From: Rattus norvegicus
Taxonomy: Eukaryota; Chordata; Mammalia; Rodentia; Muridae
DNA length: 64,000 nucleotides
Assembly (NCBI RefSeq): GCF_036323735.1
Contig: NC_086034.1
Span: 29,334,939 to 29,398,938, forward strand
Reading direction: 5' to 3'
The notes beneath the pieces are model-generated. The model had not been told where the DNA came from. It worked only from the letters and a program-made list of their open reading frames with translations, and ran no database searches. Of the stretch, positions 23,803 to 35,660 are shown one piece after another. Numbering within the stretch: position 1 is the stretch's first letter; every line of letters begins with the position of its first letter. Made by a program: the position numbers and the translations under genes.

Positions 23803-24571
23803 GGGAACAAGAATACCCCTGGGAGGGGATAGGGAGGCAAAGTTTAGAACAGAGACTGAAGGAAAGCCCATTCAGTGCCTGCCCCACATGTGGCCCATAC
23901 ATATACAGCCACCAAACTAGATAAAGTGGATGAAGCAAAGAAGTGAAGGCTGACAGGAACTGGATGTAGATCTCTCCTGAGAGACACAGCAAGAATACAG
24001 CAAATACAGAGGCGAATGCCAGCAGCAAACCACTGAACTGAGAACAGGACCCCCATTGAAGGAATCAGAGAAAGAACTGGAAGAGCTTGAAGGGGCTCGA
24101 GACACCATATGTACAACAATGCCAAGCAACCAGAGCTTCCAGGGACTAAGCCACTACCTAAAGACTATACATGGACTGACCCTGGACTCTGACCTCATAG
24201 GTAGCAATGAATAGCCTAGTAAGAGCACCAGTGGAAGGGGAAGCCCTTGGTCCTGCCAAGACTGAACCCCCAGTGAACGGGATTGTTGGGGAGAGGGGGG
24301 AAGGATGGGGAGGGGAACACCCATATAGAAGGGGGGGGAGGGACTAGGGGGATGTTGGCCTGGAAACCGGGAAAGGGAATAACAATTGAAATGTAAATAA
24401 GAAACACCCAAGTTAATAAAGATGGGGAAAAAAAGTGTCTCCACCACACCCTGCTCTCCTGGCACTTTAAAATGACTCATTCAATGAATGTTATGAACAA
24501 TTCTATCACAATGTACTAGAATTTCTTTTTCAAATTCTAAGTAAGAGTTGGCTATGAAAAAAAAAAAAGAG

Positions 24572-24958
24572 TTGGCTATGATTTAGTTAGTAAAATGTTT
24601 GCCTAACATGTATAAAGTCCTGAGTTCCATCCCAAGAACTTCATAAAACAGATGGTGGTACACACCTGTACCCCAGCACCTGTGACTCCAGCACCTGTAA
24701 GCCCAGGTGAAAGCAGGAGAATCAGAAATCATCCTTCGATAACAATGAACTGATGGTCAGCCTGTGCTACATGAGATCCTGAGGTTTTGTTGTTAGTGGT
24801 AGTGATAGTTTCAGGGTTGTTTTGTTTTGTTCTGTTTGCTTGTTTTTTGAGACAGGGTTTCTCTGTATGATCCTGTCTGTCCTGGAATTTGCTCTGTGGA
24901 CCAGACTGGTCTCACATTCAGAGATCCACTTACTCCTGCCTCCTGAGATCTTGTTTTT
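24572..24958. repeat. B4 (plus) then B1 (minus)
   Basis: ID+B1 fusion SINE (B4/RSINE) at 24572-24785 (TGAGTTCCATCCCAAGAAC near 24620, ACACCTGTACCCCAGCACC near 24661). Antisense B1 at about 24830-24958 (GAGACAGGGTTTCTCTGTATG near 24849). Confidence 0.7.
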
Positions 24959-25098
24959 AGAAGTTCTAGATAGTAATTCACGGTATGTGAGAAATTTTTA
25001 TGAAAAAATGCATATACACATATACACATATAAAATAACTAGGAAGAGAAAAGTCATCACATCTTTGGAGAACAACGCCCACGCAGGGATAGAGAGAG

Positions 25099-25099
25099 G

Positions 25100-25154
<55 letters not shown>
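25099..25154 (+). repeat. (GA)n microsatellite
   Basis: About 28 uninterrupted GA units. Confidence 0.97.
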
Positions 25155-25160
<6 letters not shown>

Positions 25161-25284
25161 GAATATGTACTTCCGTTCTCTGTGAAGGCAGCACCATCTA
25201 GTGGTCTGTGCTAGCTTGACTTTTTAAAGATGTCCCTTTAATGTTAAAATGATGTGATTTTCACAAGTATTCAAAATACAGAGT

Positions 25285-25800
25285 TGTAGAGAGCCCTGTC
25301 CCATTGGATACATCTACAATACAATTCCTGTACCCAAGGCTCAGAGGTCATTGTAGAAGAGGAGAAAGAAGATTGTAGAAGCCAGAAGATCGGGGAATCT
25401 GCTGTGAGACTGTGGCCCCTCCGAATGTCAGACACTACACGGATACAGCTCACCAGCATGGCTGCACATACATGACCTGAACAAAGATACAGCACTAGGC
25501 ATGCCAAAGTGGATGGGGAAAGTCCACAAGACCTCAACCCTACACAAAGAACTACAGACAACTGAAGAATGCTGGGAGTGGGAGGGGCTTCTGCAGGGAA
25601 GAGCACAGGAGCTGGTTACCAGCATAGAGTGGTCATCCCTGAAGACATGCATGCGAGTAACAGTACACATGGTGAGCAGGTTAAAAATGAAAGAACAAGA
25701 GACCGTGAGTTTGAAAGAGATCAAGGGTGCAGGACTTGGGAGGGTTTGGAAGGAGGAAAGGGAAGGTGAAATGATCTCATTATAATCTCTAAAACAAATT
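25285..25800 (+). repeat. Old rodent L1 3'UTR
   Basis: Text typical of a rodent L1 3'UTR (ACAAAGAACTACAGACAACTG near 25544) with a purine-rich GGGAGGGTTTGGAGG-like run near 25738 before an A-rich end. The open frames here are not genes. Confidence 0.6.
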
Positions 25801-26269
25801 TAGAACATGTTAAATCACATGATGTGATTGTCACTACTTTAGTAGTGAAATAAAGACAAACAACCACAACAGATGGGATGAGGGCAGGGCATCTAAAGTA
25901 CAGCAATTAAGAGAGCATTCCATCGGCATAGCAGCTCCATAGAGTAAAAAACTGTCTCAAAACAGATGTAAATAATCAAAGATTTTAACATAATATGCCT
26001 TCATAACTATGCAAAGCATTCATGGCGTAGGATAATCTCCAAGATATAGAAAATGGAAATTTTAAAATTTAGAAAATGTGAGTTACAACATCCCTACTGT
26101 GCCTTTTTAAGGCACGCTGTTAGATTATATGCATAGAATATCTATGGATGGGTGCACTGGCCAAGAACACTAGTTCTCTTCAGTGAAAATTGCTGTACAG
26201 CCTTTAAAATAGAAAAGAGAACAAGAAACTTGTCCTGTGGCATTTTCTAAATTTTAGCTTTATTATTAT
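25801..26269. other. Unique AT-rich sequence
   Basis: Between two old L1 3'UTRs. No gene seen. Confidence 0.4.
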
Positions 26270-27085
26270 GAAGTAAAAAGTTTTAGATTTTTGCTGGGGC
26301 AATGTAGGCTCAGAGCATGTGGGAGTGGCCAACCAACATTTAAACTTGAAACCCACCTCTGAAAAGGGAGCCCATGTCCTCCACTGCCTGGATGGCTAGA
26401 CACTGGATATTGGATAGTCCAAAGACCTAGGATAGAAAAAAGCATGACAGAGACAGGGGCAAAGGTCAATGAAATGTTTTCTATGGTACTCTGTATACTC
26501 ATAGATCAGTGCCTGGTCCAATTGTCATCAGAAAGGCTTCCTCCAGCAGCAGATAGGAGCAGGTACAGAGACCCACAGCTAGACATTATGAGGAGAGAAA
26601 GTCTAAATAGGAGGTCTCCATCAGATGCCTCCCCTCAGAGATCAGGGGACTCAGGGGCAAAGGTGAAGGAAAGACTGCAGGAGTCAGAGGGAATAGATAA
26701 CACCAGGAGAACATTTCCCACGGAATCTACAAAGCAGGGCTCACGTGGGCTCACCGAGGCTGAAACAAGCCCAGGAACAGTATGGATCTGCACCAGGTCA
26801 TCTGCGTATGTCATGACTGTTAGCTTGGTGGGGTCTGTGGGATTCCTAACAGTAGGAGTGGGTATGTCTTCGGTTCCTTTGTCTGCTCTTGAGATTCTTC
26901 CTCCTATTGGGTTGCCTTGCCCATCCTTATCCTGTGTCATTGTATCCTGTGGTGTCCTGTTTGGCATTCCTTTCTTGGGAACCTGCTCCTTTCTGAAGAG
27001 AAAATGGACAGGGAATAGATCTGGGGAAGAGAGGAGGTTGGAGGGAGGGAAAACTGTGGTTGGGATGTATGATATGAGAGAAGAA
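26270..27085 (+). repeat. Lx-type LINE 3'UTR
   Basis: Recognisable rodent Lx 3'UTR text: GAGCCCATGTCCTCC near 26370, CTACAAAGCAGGGCTC near 26728, TTCCTCCTATTGGGTTGCC near 26897, and a purine-rich end near 27030. A 263-codon open frame (26444-27235) crosses it and is incidental. Confidence 0.6.
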
Positions 27086-27104
27086 TCTAGTTTCGATTTT
27101 ACGA

Positions 27105-27468
27105 AGTTTTATATTTTATATGTATATGCTTTTCCTGAATGTACATGCTTTAGAGGTCAGATGAGGGTATCGGATATTTTGGAAAAGGGGTTACAGGTGA
27201 CTGTAGGCCACCATGCAAGTTGGGAACCCAACTGAGTTCTCTGCAAGAGCAGCAAATGCTCTAAACCACTGATATCTCTCTCTAGCCCCAAAAGATGTAT
27301 TCATTTTTATTTTCTGTATATGTATATGCATCACCTGTGCCTAATGCTGTAGAGATCAGAAAAGACTCTAGATCCCCTGAAACTGGAGTTAAATGGGTGC
27401 TGGGTCTCACCCAGAACCTCTACAGGGGCAATAAGTGCTCTTAACTGCTGAGTCTTCTCTCCAGCCCT
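27105..27468 (-). repeat. Two adjacent antisense B3 SINEs
   Basis: Copy 1 at 27105-27290 ends CTCTCTCTAGCCCC. Copy 2 at 27296-27468 ends TCTTCTCTCCAGCCC. 27469-28110 is unique, with no gene seen. Confidence 0.75.
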
Positions 27469-28114
27469 GAAGTAAACAGCTCTAAAAACATAAAAAAATA
27501 AGGAAATTTTCCTCTGTGCTGCTGTCAGACCCTAGCGTTATATGTTTCCTAGTCTTTAGATGTTGTATCTGACCACAGGTTAAAGTGGGCTTTGTCTTGA
27601 AATAAAACGCAGCAAGACAGAGAATCAGATTATCTCTTCAGAGTGCTGGTCTAGAAACTATCTCAAATACCCTGGGACAAACCAAACAGAAAATCTCTAC
27701 TGTGAAAAAACAGCAACATCAACAACAAGAAATATCCTTATACTATTCTATTCTGCAACCTCACTTCTGTCTGAGGCTGGGGGACTCCTGGTTCCTTAAC
27801 TGAAAGCCAATGGCATCTCAGCCCAAGAGAGGACTTACCACTAAGACATGCATGAGACTTAGAAAGAGAAGCTGGGATCACAGATTACACCACAAGATCA
27901 ATGGCATTAGACAAACCATTCATCATACAGTGACCAGTAGAATAGCACACCTGGCTGTCATCAAGCCTTCATCATGACATAGTCCGAGATGCTTCAGTGG
28001 ATGGCAATGTTCATGCAAAGACTAGTAGTTGGGTTGAAAATACAACCAACAGGAATAATGATCAAAAAGTTTTAAGTAAGATTATAGATTTTCTGTTTTT
28101 AGCTTTGTTTGATT

Positions 28115-28543
28115 GATGGTTTGTTTGTTTGTTAGTTTGTTTGTTTGTTTGTTTGAAAAAATGTTTTTCTGTGTTGCTCTGGCTATTTAGGAACTCACTT
28201 TGTAGACTAAGCTGGCCTTGAACTCACATAGAGCCAGCAAACTGTGAGTGCTGGGATTAAAGGTACACCTTTAATACATACACCACCACGCCCAGTGTAT
28301 GTTCTATTTTCTTCATTTGATCATTTTTGGACATGATCTCATGTCACCCAGGTCAAAAACTCTACCACATGGAAGGCAACTTTGAACTCATGATCCTCGT
28401 GCCTCCACCTCCTAAGTGCTGGGATCACAGGGGTGCATCACTCAAACTGCTTTATGCAATGCTAGAGGTTGAAGCCAGAGCTTTGTGCGTGTCAGGTTGC
28501 TTAGTTAGAATGCTTTTCTAACTACTGTGCTGCAGCCCCAGCT
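28115..28543 (-). repeat. Antisense B1 and antisense B4
   Basis: B1 at 28115-28300 with a (GTTT)n tail (GTGCTGGGATTAAAGGTACAC near 28248). B4 at 28325-28543, ending in an ID-like complement (CTACTGTGCTGCAGCCCC near 28521). Confidence 0.75.
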
Positions 28544-28799
28544 CCTGTAATGTTACCTTCATCCCACGGTTTTCAACAGCTTTCACAGTTCATTGACACT
28601 TAGCCAAATCTGTGAAAGACGTAAAGCCATGAGTGGTGCCATTTACAATGTGAGATGGTTCCAGGGACCCAGCATTGAGGAACAACGAATAAAGATGAAT
28701 TGGAGGAAAGAAATAAGGAGTCCTGCATTTATTTTCAGATTACGCTACCAAAGAACAGAGAAGGCCTGGGTTACCTGAAGCAGGATTTAAAAAGATTGG

Positions 28800-29160
28800 C
28801 AATGTAAATTTCCTTAGTTATTTTTCCTGTTGTTATGATTAAAAGAAGAAAAATACCCTGACCAAAGCAACTCACTCTGGCTCTCAGGTGAAGGGGTGCA
28901 TGCACTCCATTGTAACAAGGTAGCCCTGGAGGCAGGAGCTGGGGGAGCTGCTTACATTTGCATCTCTGTCAGGAAGCAGAGCTCAGTGAACACTAGTGTT
29001 CAGCCTATTTCCCCCTCTTTATGCAGACTAAGACTAAGTCCACAGAATGGTGCTGCCTACTTCCAGGGTGAATCTCCCTTCTCAATTAGCCTAATCTAGA
29101 TAATCCTCAAGGTTAACCCCAAGATTTGTCTCCTAGGTGATTTTAGATCATAGGACAATA
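28800..29160. repeat. Rodent mid-repetitive element (family not named)
   Basis: Shares the theme TGTTATGATTAAAA, then ACCCTGACCAAAGC, with the copies at 43050-43335 and 43560-43915. Diverged. Confidence 0.4.
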
Positions 29161-29484
29161 TTAACCATCATAATAAGTACTGTGTACATGAACTAAACAT
29201 TTAAATATATTTTGGAACTAAATTATATAATATACAATGGTAAAATTAAGTTTCCTGATTAAGGAGATAGCCACCCTCTAGAGTAGAGAGGAAGCATTAA
29301 GCCTGGCTAATGGTCCACTCTGGCAATCCCCACATGAGAGACAACATTGCTGTTCTCCTGTGTGCTGAGCATCGGCCCTGCAGATCCCACAGATTCTTCT
29401 GGACACTAAGCATTCTAGAATACCTTAGAACAGTCTTGCTATACTAGAATAGTTTTAAATTATAAGAACCAGAGATTTTACCAG

Positions 29485-29625
29485 TTGTGAGGACTCATGA
29501 CTTCTAGCCCAGCATTCTGGAGACGGATGCAGGAAGATCAGGAGTACGAGGTCATACTCAGCTATGGTGGAAGTTCAAGGCTGGAGTGGTATGAAGTCTT
29601 GTCTCAAAAAGCAAACCAACCAAGT
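29485..29625 (+). repeat. B1/B4 SINE
   Basis: B1-like body with a CTTGTCTCAAAAAGC end near 29598. 29161-29484 and 29626-30590 are otherwise unique, with no supported gene. Confidence 0.5.
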
Positions 29626-30591
29626 AACAGAAGAATGACGATTTTTGAATGCTTTGATTTTTATGACAAACAAAAGTCTCCAACAGAATGCTGTACCTGT
29701 CATCTGGACAGCACAACCGCTCTGGTGGAAGACACGATAAAATGTTGTATGTGCCTCAAAGCTTGAAAATAAGCCACTGTTAGCAAATGTACTTGAAGTG
29801 GATACCATGGCCTTAGGGGAATGGCATTCAATATTTCACCCTTTAGATGGTGTTAACAGTTGGCTTTTTTTGTACTCCTTCTGTTCCTAATTCACTGAGG
29901 GTTTTTAATCATAAAAGTACTGTTGAGAGGTTGACCGTAAGACTCTCATATAACCATTCAACATCCTGACCAACATGAGCTCTGAAAGGCCTTGAAGAAA
30001 CCCAATCTCAGCTGCCAGAAACTGCTTTTTCAGACAGAGGTGTGTTCCTGGTGTAAGGGGGTAAGAAATTTACATATTCCAGATTTTACCAACTAGAGAA
30101 CTTTCTGAACCCACACCATTATACACTCAGAGTGTGTGGGGACTGTCGTTTGCTTGTTTTCTCCACAAAGAACTTTTTTTCCCTCATATTTATCTTATAT
30201 ATCCCAGAATAGCCTCATATAGCTTGTGCTAACCTCAAACTCAATATGGAGCCAAGTATGACACTGAACTTTTTTTTAATAGAAGAAAGAGTTTGCTCTG
30301 ATATTTGGCTCCAGGGGGATAAGAATCCATGATGGCAGAGTGGAGACATGGTGGCTACAGTAGGAAATGAAGATGTCATATCTTTAATCTGAAAGCATGA
30401 AGTGGAGTGAACTGAGAATGGCCCATGGCTTTGAAGACCACCCCCATCTGATGATGACTACATTCCAACACATATGAAAATCTGTGATAGCAGCAGAAAC
30501 TGGCCTTGATGTAGGGGGAAGGAACAAATCTGGGTGTGTGGGGAATGAGGCTGATCTTGAAAGAGTAAGTAAGGTAAGATAGGGTGAATAG

Positions 30592-30800
30592 AATTAAAAC
30601 ACAAGGGTGCTAGAGAGATGGCTCAGTGGTTAAGAGCACTGACTGCTCTTCCAAAGTTCCCGAGTTCAATTCTCAGCAACCACATGGTGGTTCAAAACCA
30701 TCTGTAATGAGATTTAATACCCTCTTCTGGTGTATCTGAAGACAGTGAAAGTGTACTTACATATGTAAAATAAATCATTTTTTTAAAAGAATCAAAACAC
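30592..30800 (+). mobile_element. B2 SINE with target duplication
   Basis: Well-preserved B2 (30605-30789; GAGAGATGGCTCAGTGGTTAA near 30613). AATTAAAACAC (30592-30602) and AATCAAAACAC (30790-30800) are an 11-bp duplication with one mismatch and a TT/AAAA nick. 30801-31234 is unique. Confidence 0.88.
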
Positions 30801-31234
30801 GATGTACAAATTTTTCAAAAATCTAATATACATGGAGAAAATATGTGCTGGTTGGAATTTCTTTAACTCCCTCAGTATTTAAATCCGTCTGTGATTAGCC
30901 TTTTGGAAAATGTCCTACAAGTAGATCTCATTTTTAAAAGGCCCCGTACCAGATACAAGAGAACATGAGGAGCTTAAACAAGACATTCTAAAATATCTTA
31001 GCATCCATTATACAGTTCAACCATGATCAGTAATGGAGCCTTAAAGGAAACATATGGAAAGAATATGTGGCCTGTTCAATAGAAATCACCAGGACTCAGT
31101 GGCAGCTGTCTAACACCTCGAAAGAGACAACAGAATAATATTCCTTCCTCTTTGATCACTATTTAAATAGCTCAGCTCCATTTTGAAAGAATACCAGTCT
31201 TCGTTGCTGAAACACCAAAGTCACAACATTATTA

Positions 31235-31291
31235 GCATTAAGGTTCTCTAGAGTAACCAAGCTTATAGAATATATAAATCACATGCGCGCA

Positions 31292-31341
<50 letters not shown>

Positions 31342-31855
31342 CACACAAAAACAACAATGGCTGCCTATAAATGGAAAGTCAAAGAATCCAGTAGTTTTTC
31401 AGTCCTTGAGGCTGGATGTCTCATTGGTCTTCAGTATATTTCAGAGTCCTGAAGAAGTAGGTTCTAGTGCCAATGAAGGAATAGACTTGCTAGTGAGGAT
31501 GAGAGCAAACAGGCAAAGAAAGAAAGCTTCTTTCTTCTGTGTCCTCTTATAGAGGCTGCCACCAGAAAGTGTGGCCCAAATGCAAGGTGTATATGTTCAC
31601 CTGAAAAGATCTGGATTAAAGGTATATCTTCTCACCTAAAAAGTAGAAGTGGAATGAAATAAGACTATAAAATGAGATTTTACAAAACTGGCAAAAATAA
31701 TAAAGGCATTATAAGTCATCAAAAAAAAAAAAAAAGTAGAAGTGGGTCTTCCTACTCCAAAGGATTTGTTTAAGGAAAAACTCATTCAGAAGTGTGACCA
31801 GCCATTTAAGTTTCAGTTAATTTCATATGTATCAAGTTGAAAACCAACAATAGTC
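31235..31855. repeat. Rodent interspersed repeat with (AC)n expansion, interrupted by the mini retrocopy
   Basis: Text resembles a common rodent repeat (GGTTCTCTAGAGTAACC near 31245, then AGTCAAAGAATCCAGTAG near 31376), whose library name I am not sure of. An (AC)n tract occupies about 31294-31347. The 78-bp insert at 31653 is younger. Confidence 0.5.
31653..31730 (+). mobile_element. Mini processed retrocopy: mRNA 3' end with poly(A) and 15-bp TSD
   Basis: A 78-bp insert ending in a poly(A) run that starts at 31721. An AATAAA signal (31699-31704) lies 16 bases before the poly(A). AAAAAGTAGAAGTGG flanks it at 31638-31652 and 31731-31745. The sequence is not a SINE or L1 tail I recognise. It looks like the extreme 3' end of a host mRNA copied by LINE-1 machinery; the source gene is unknown. 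Confidence 0.7.
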
Positions 31856-32373
31856 ATCACACTGTTCATGAGTTAAACCAACAGAAGTCCAAACAACAAG
31901 GTGTACACAAAGTAAGTAGTATTTGAGGATTAAAAGTCAAAGCTGACCAAATGATGTCATGGTAGAAGTACACAGGGCCACCAAGCAATTCAAGTCAAGG
32001 GGAAGTTGTAAAGCTCTACCATTTGTGTTTATGGAGAAAGAGTCTTGTGATGAAGCCACATCCAAAATGAGGCTCCCACTAAGCCAAGCGGACAGTAGAA
32101 CGGACTGTATTCTTACATAGTACTGATGATGAAAATGCAAACAGCATATTGGGGACTCCAAAGCTCAGGATCAGATGGCAACTAGCCATCTTGCCAAAGG
32201 AGTGACTCTGACAATGAATCTCAAGGGAAATTCCTCAGAAGCTTTTCTTACCTCTTCTCCAACCTCACTTGATCCTCTACTGTTGGCTTAACTCCAAGTC
32301 GTAGAAGACACACAACAGAATCTTTTGAAATTTTTGTAGTTCTAATTAAAATTCTTGTGCAGTAACAGAAAGA

Positions 32374-32525
32374 GAAAGGAAGAAAGAGAGAGAGAGAAAG
32401 AAAGAAAGAGAGAAAGAAAGAAAGAAAGAAAGAAAGAAAGGGAAGGAGGGAGGGAGGGAGGGAGGGAGGAAGGAAGGAAGGAAGGAAGGAAGGAAGGAAG
32501 GAAGGAAGGAAGGGAGGAAGGAAGA
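32374..32525 (+). repeat. (GAAA)n(GGGA)n(GGAA)n polypurine array
   Basis: About 150 bp of pure purine in three successive unit types. 31856-32370 before it is unique. Confidence 0.97.
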
Positions 32526-32579
32526 AATATAAAAAGCCATACTTTTATGGGTTAAGGGTGCAGCCTGCTACTAGAGTAT

Positions 32580-33050
32580 GCATTTAACATGTGTTGCTGG
32601 CTTGCTCCTAGCAACAGATCAAAGTTTCTGTTTCTCTGGAATGTGTAGTGACAGAGTTCTCTGGCATCTACAAGTGTGTCCCTGAAGGGAATGAATGGTT
32701 AATGGTGTCTCACTTCCTAACTTGTCCGGAGACACCAAGGGTATTTGTCCAAGACTTGGTTAAAGAGGGAAAGTCTTTGATTCTATCAATATGACTGTAA
32801 CAGTAAAGGGCTCTACCAGGCCCAAGCAAGGCAAATACACTTTTTCCCTATAGCTAGGCCCCAAGGTCCATTCCCTTATTTGGCCACTGAGTGACTCCTG
32901 AGACAAAACATCAAGGTCCAATAATCAGGTCGTCACTTGCCTAATATATCCAATCTCTAATCAGGACTTACTAACTCACCCTAGCACAGGCTCCTTTTTG
33001 TTCTCCTTAAAAGCGGACTCCTAGCAGGTCACTTACCTTGACTCACAGTT
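32580..33050 (+). mobile_element. Possible LTR fragment upstream of the tubulin pseudogene
   Basis: The part from about 32840 (GGCCCCAAGGTCCATTCC, then CTCCTTAAAAGCGGACTCC near 33000) has the look of a gammaretroviral-type rodent LTR promoter. It ends where the tubulin copy begins, so the pseudogene may have landed in or next to it. Low certainty. Confidence 0.3.
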
Positions 33051-33106
33051 ATGGGGAACAGTAACCAGGATCCAGGGTCACCCTTGCCATCTAACCCTTA
33101 GCTATC

Positions 33107-34545
33107 ATGCGTGAGTGCATCTCCATCCACATTGACCAGGCCAGTGTCCGGATTAGCAATACCTGCCGGGAACTCTACTGCCTGGAGTTCCAGTTCTATT
33201 CAGCCTGGTGGCCAAATACCAAGTGACAAGATCACTGAGGGAAGAGATGACCCCTTCAACATTTTCTTCAGTGGACAGGAGCTGCCAAGTATGTGCCCCA
33301 GGGAAGTGTTTGTAGACTTGGAACCCACGGTTATTGATGGAGTTCACACTGGTACCTACCACCAGCCCTTCTACCCTGAGCAGTTCATCACAGGCAAGGG
33401 AGATGCTGCCCATGGCCACTACACCACTGGCAAGGGGATCATTGACCTTGTCTTGGGCAGAATTTGCAAGGTGGCTGACCAGTGTACCAGTCTTCAGGGC
33501 TTCTTGGTTTTCTCCAGCTTTGGTGGGGGAACTGGCTCTGAATTCGCCTCCCTGCTGATGGAAAGAAATCCAAGCTGGAGTTCTCCATTTACGCAAGTCT
33601 TTCAGATTTCTACAGCTAGACTTGAGCCCTACAATTCTATCCTTACCACCCACACCACCCTGGAGTACTCTGATTGTATGGTAGAAAATGAGGCTATTTA
33701 TGACATCTGTCATAGAAACCTTGACATTGAGCGCCCAGCCTGCGCTAAGCTTAACCATTTTATTAGCCAGATTGTGTCTTCCATCACTGTTTTCCAAGAT
33801 TTGATGGTGTCATGAGTGTTGATCTGACAGAATTCCAGACCAACCTGGTATATTACCCTCTCATCCACTTCTCTCTGGCCACTTATGCCCTGTCATCTCT
33901 GCTGAGAAAGCCTACCATGAGCAAGCTTTCTGAGGCAGAGACCACCAATGCCTGCTTTGAACCAGCCAACCAGATAATGAAATGGCAAATACATGGTTTC
34001 CTGACTGCTGTACCATGGTGATATGGTTCCCAAAAATGTCAATGCTGCTATTGCCACCATCAAGACCAAGCACAACATCCAGTGGACTGGTACTCCATTG
34101 GCTTCAAGGTGGGTATTAGTTGCCAGCCTCCCATTGTGGTACCTGGCCAAGATCCAGAGAGCTGTGCACATGCTAAGCAACTCCACAGCCATTGCTGAGG
34201 CCTGGGCTCGCCTAGATCACAAGTTTGATCTGATGTATGCCAAGTGTGCCTTAATGCACTGGTATGTGGGTGAGGGCATGGAGGAGGGGGAGTTCTCTCA
34301 GGACTGTGAGGACATGGCTGCCCTAGAGGATTATGAGGAGGTTGGTGTGGATTCTGTGGAAGGTGAGGGTGAGGAAGGGGGAGAGACTAGTCCATCCTCC
34401 AGCCTCTGTATCGTGTCACACTCGGAACATCAGCTCCAGCATCAGCTTCAGACATTGACTCTGCCATTTCCAGTCTGTGGTCATTTCTTCTCCATGTGCA
34501 CCTGTACGTTTTCCATGATGTCTCAAAGTAAAAGCTTTAAGAAAA
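33107..34545 (+). pseudogene. Processed alpha-tubulin pseudogene (Tuba1-like)
   Basis: Intronless copy of an alpha-tubulin mRNA. It starts MRECISIH at 33107 and ends near TAG at 34388-34390 after the acidic tail (SVEGEGEE), with about 150 bp of 3'UTR to an A-rich end near 34545. The frame changes at about 33200 and again near 33815, 34020 and 34110, so no full protein is possible. Recognisable pieces include FVDLEPTVID, the nucleotide-binding GGGTGS (33522-33539), EPYNSILTTHTTLE, VDLTEFQTNL, NACFEPANQ, and AIAEAWARLDHKFDLMYAK. The family protein pairs with beta-tubulin in microtubules. Which paralogue was the source cannot be settled by eye. No clear target-site duplication was found. Confidence 0.93.
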
Positions 34546-34857
34546 GGAAGAAAAACCCAACTCCTGTAAAAAAACAAACAAACAAACAAACAAACAAAGC
34601 ACCTGCTTGGTGTCTGGGTGTGTCCTGTATTGACACTGAGAGGCCAACCCCAACCCCAACCCCTTCAGTCAACCTTCAAACTGATTGACATCACATAGAG
34701 CACTCCTACCAAGGCTGGGTGTGGCAGCCTGTGCCTCCCAACCCACATCCTGTTGTTTTTATTCCAGTTGCTTCTCATCCATCAAAACTGTCCCAGTGAG
34801 TATTTAACTTGAGGTCCTACATACACTTTCTGAAATGCTTTCCTTTTTCTTTTTAAA

Positions 34858-35235
34858 TGTGTGTGTGTGTGTGTGTGTGTGCGCTCTCGAGAGAGAGGGG
34901 GAGCATGTGTACATTCACGCATATGTGTGTATGTGTGTGTGCATACGAAGGGCAAAGGTCAACTTGGAGGAGTTAGCTCTCCCCTCCTGCCTTGGAGGTC
35001 CCAGGGATCAAACTCAGGTCATCAGGCTTGGCTGAAAGTACCTTTACCTACAGTGCCAACTCACCAGCCCATCTTTATTTATCTTCAGTTTATTCTAAGT
35101 TTAGCTTGGTGTTTCTGTGTGGCATCTGCAACTCTCTTCATTACATTAATAATTTATCTCATAAGATCTGCCTGGTCTTTCACAGAATATTTTCCTTCCT
35201 TCCTTCCTTCCTTCCTTCCTTCCTTCCTTCCTTCA
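34858..35235. repeat. (TG)n, antisense B2-family SINE and (TTCC)n
   Basis: (TG)n at 34858-34880 leads into an antisense B2-type SINE ending near 35070 (GGGATCAAACTCAGGTCATC near 35004). (TTCC)n at 35191-35235. 35236-35600 is unique. Confidence 0.65.
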
Positions 35236-35604
35236 GCTTTACCCACATTTTCACTTGTTTGTCTACTTATGTACATACTGTGCATACTGTATATACACTA
35301 CAAGTTAAGATCCACATATGAAAAAGATATGCAATTTTTTTGTCTGAGTTTGGCTCACCTCAATTAATATAATACTTTCCAGATCCATCCAAATACTTTC
35401 CATAGCCTGCAGATTCCACTAATAGAAAAATTAATAAGGACAGCCAGGGAGTTCCTCACTGTGGAGAGATTGCAGAAAGCACTGAGAATATTCTGGAGGA
35501 AACAAAAGCCAAACTCAGCAAGCAGCAGCGAAGTCTGAAAGTTACCTGTTTCTGAAATCCTAATCATTCTGGCCAGGCTGTATCCTTAAACTTAACGAAT
35601 TGAC

Positions 35605-35660
35605 CACAGGCACATACGTCATGCCTATAAGCCCGGTGCACTCCTGCCCGTGGGTAGTGT
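35605..35660 (+). promoter_or_regulatory. Possible core promoter (CRE-like and TATA-like motifs)
   Basis: A TACGTCA motif resembling a CRE half-site lies at about 35615 and CTATAAG at about 35625, followed by CpG-containing sequence. It sits just upstream of the candidate noncoding exon ending at 36030. Motif reading only; no direct evidence of transcription. Confidence 0.25.

Larger units (their letters stand above)
16645..24441 (+). mobile_element. Outer 5'-truncated LINE-1, split in two by a younger LINE-1
   Basis: The element covers 16645-17161 and resumes at 23812-24430. The two halves join seamlessly when compared with the same region of the inner L1 at 22,655-23,180. It is only the last ~1.1 kb of a rat L1: the 3' end of ORF2 and the 3'UTR, with a G-rich polypurine run at about 24286-24352 and a short A tail. 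Flanking duplications AAAAGTGTCTC lie at 16631-16641 and 24431-24441, giving a TT/AAAA nick typical of the L1 endonuclease. The target was an antisense B1. Confidence 0.85.

Noticed and set aside
26444..27235. 263-codon open frame as a novel gene
   Set aside because: It lies on an Lx-type LINE 3'UTR, then runs into a B3 SINE; no domain and no splice evidence.
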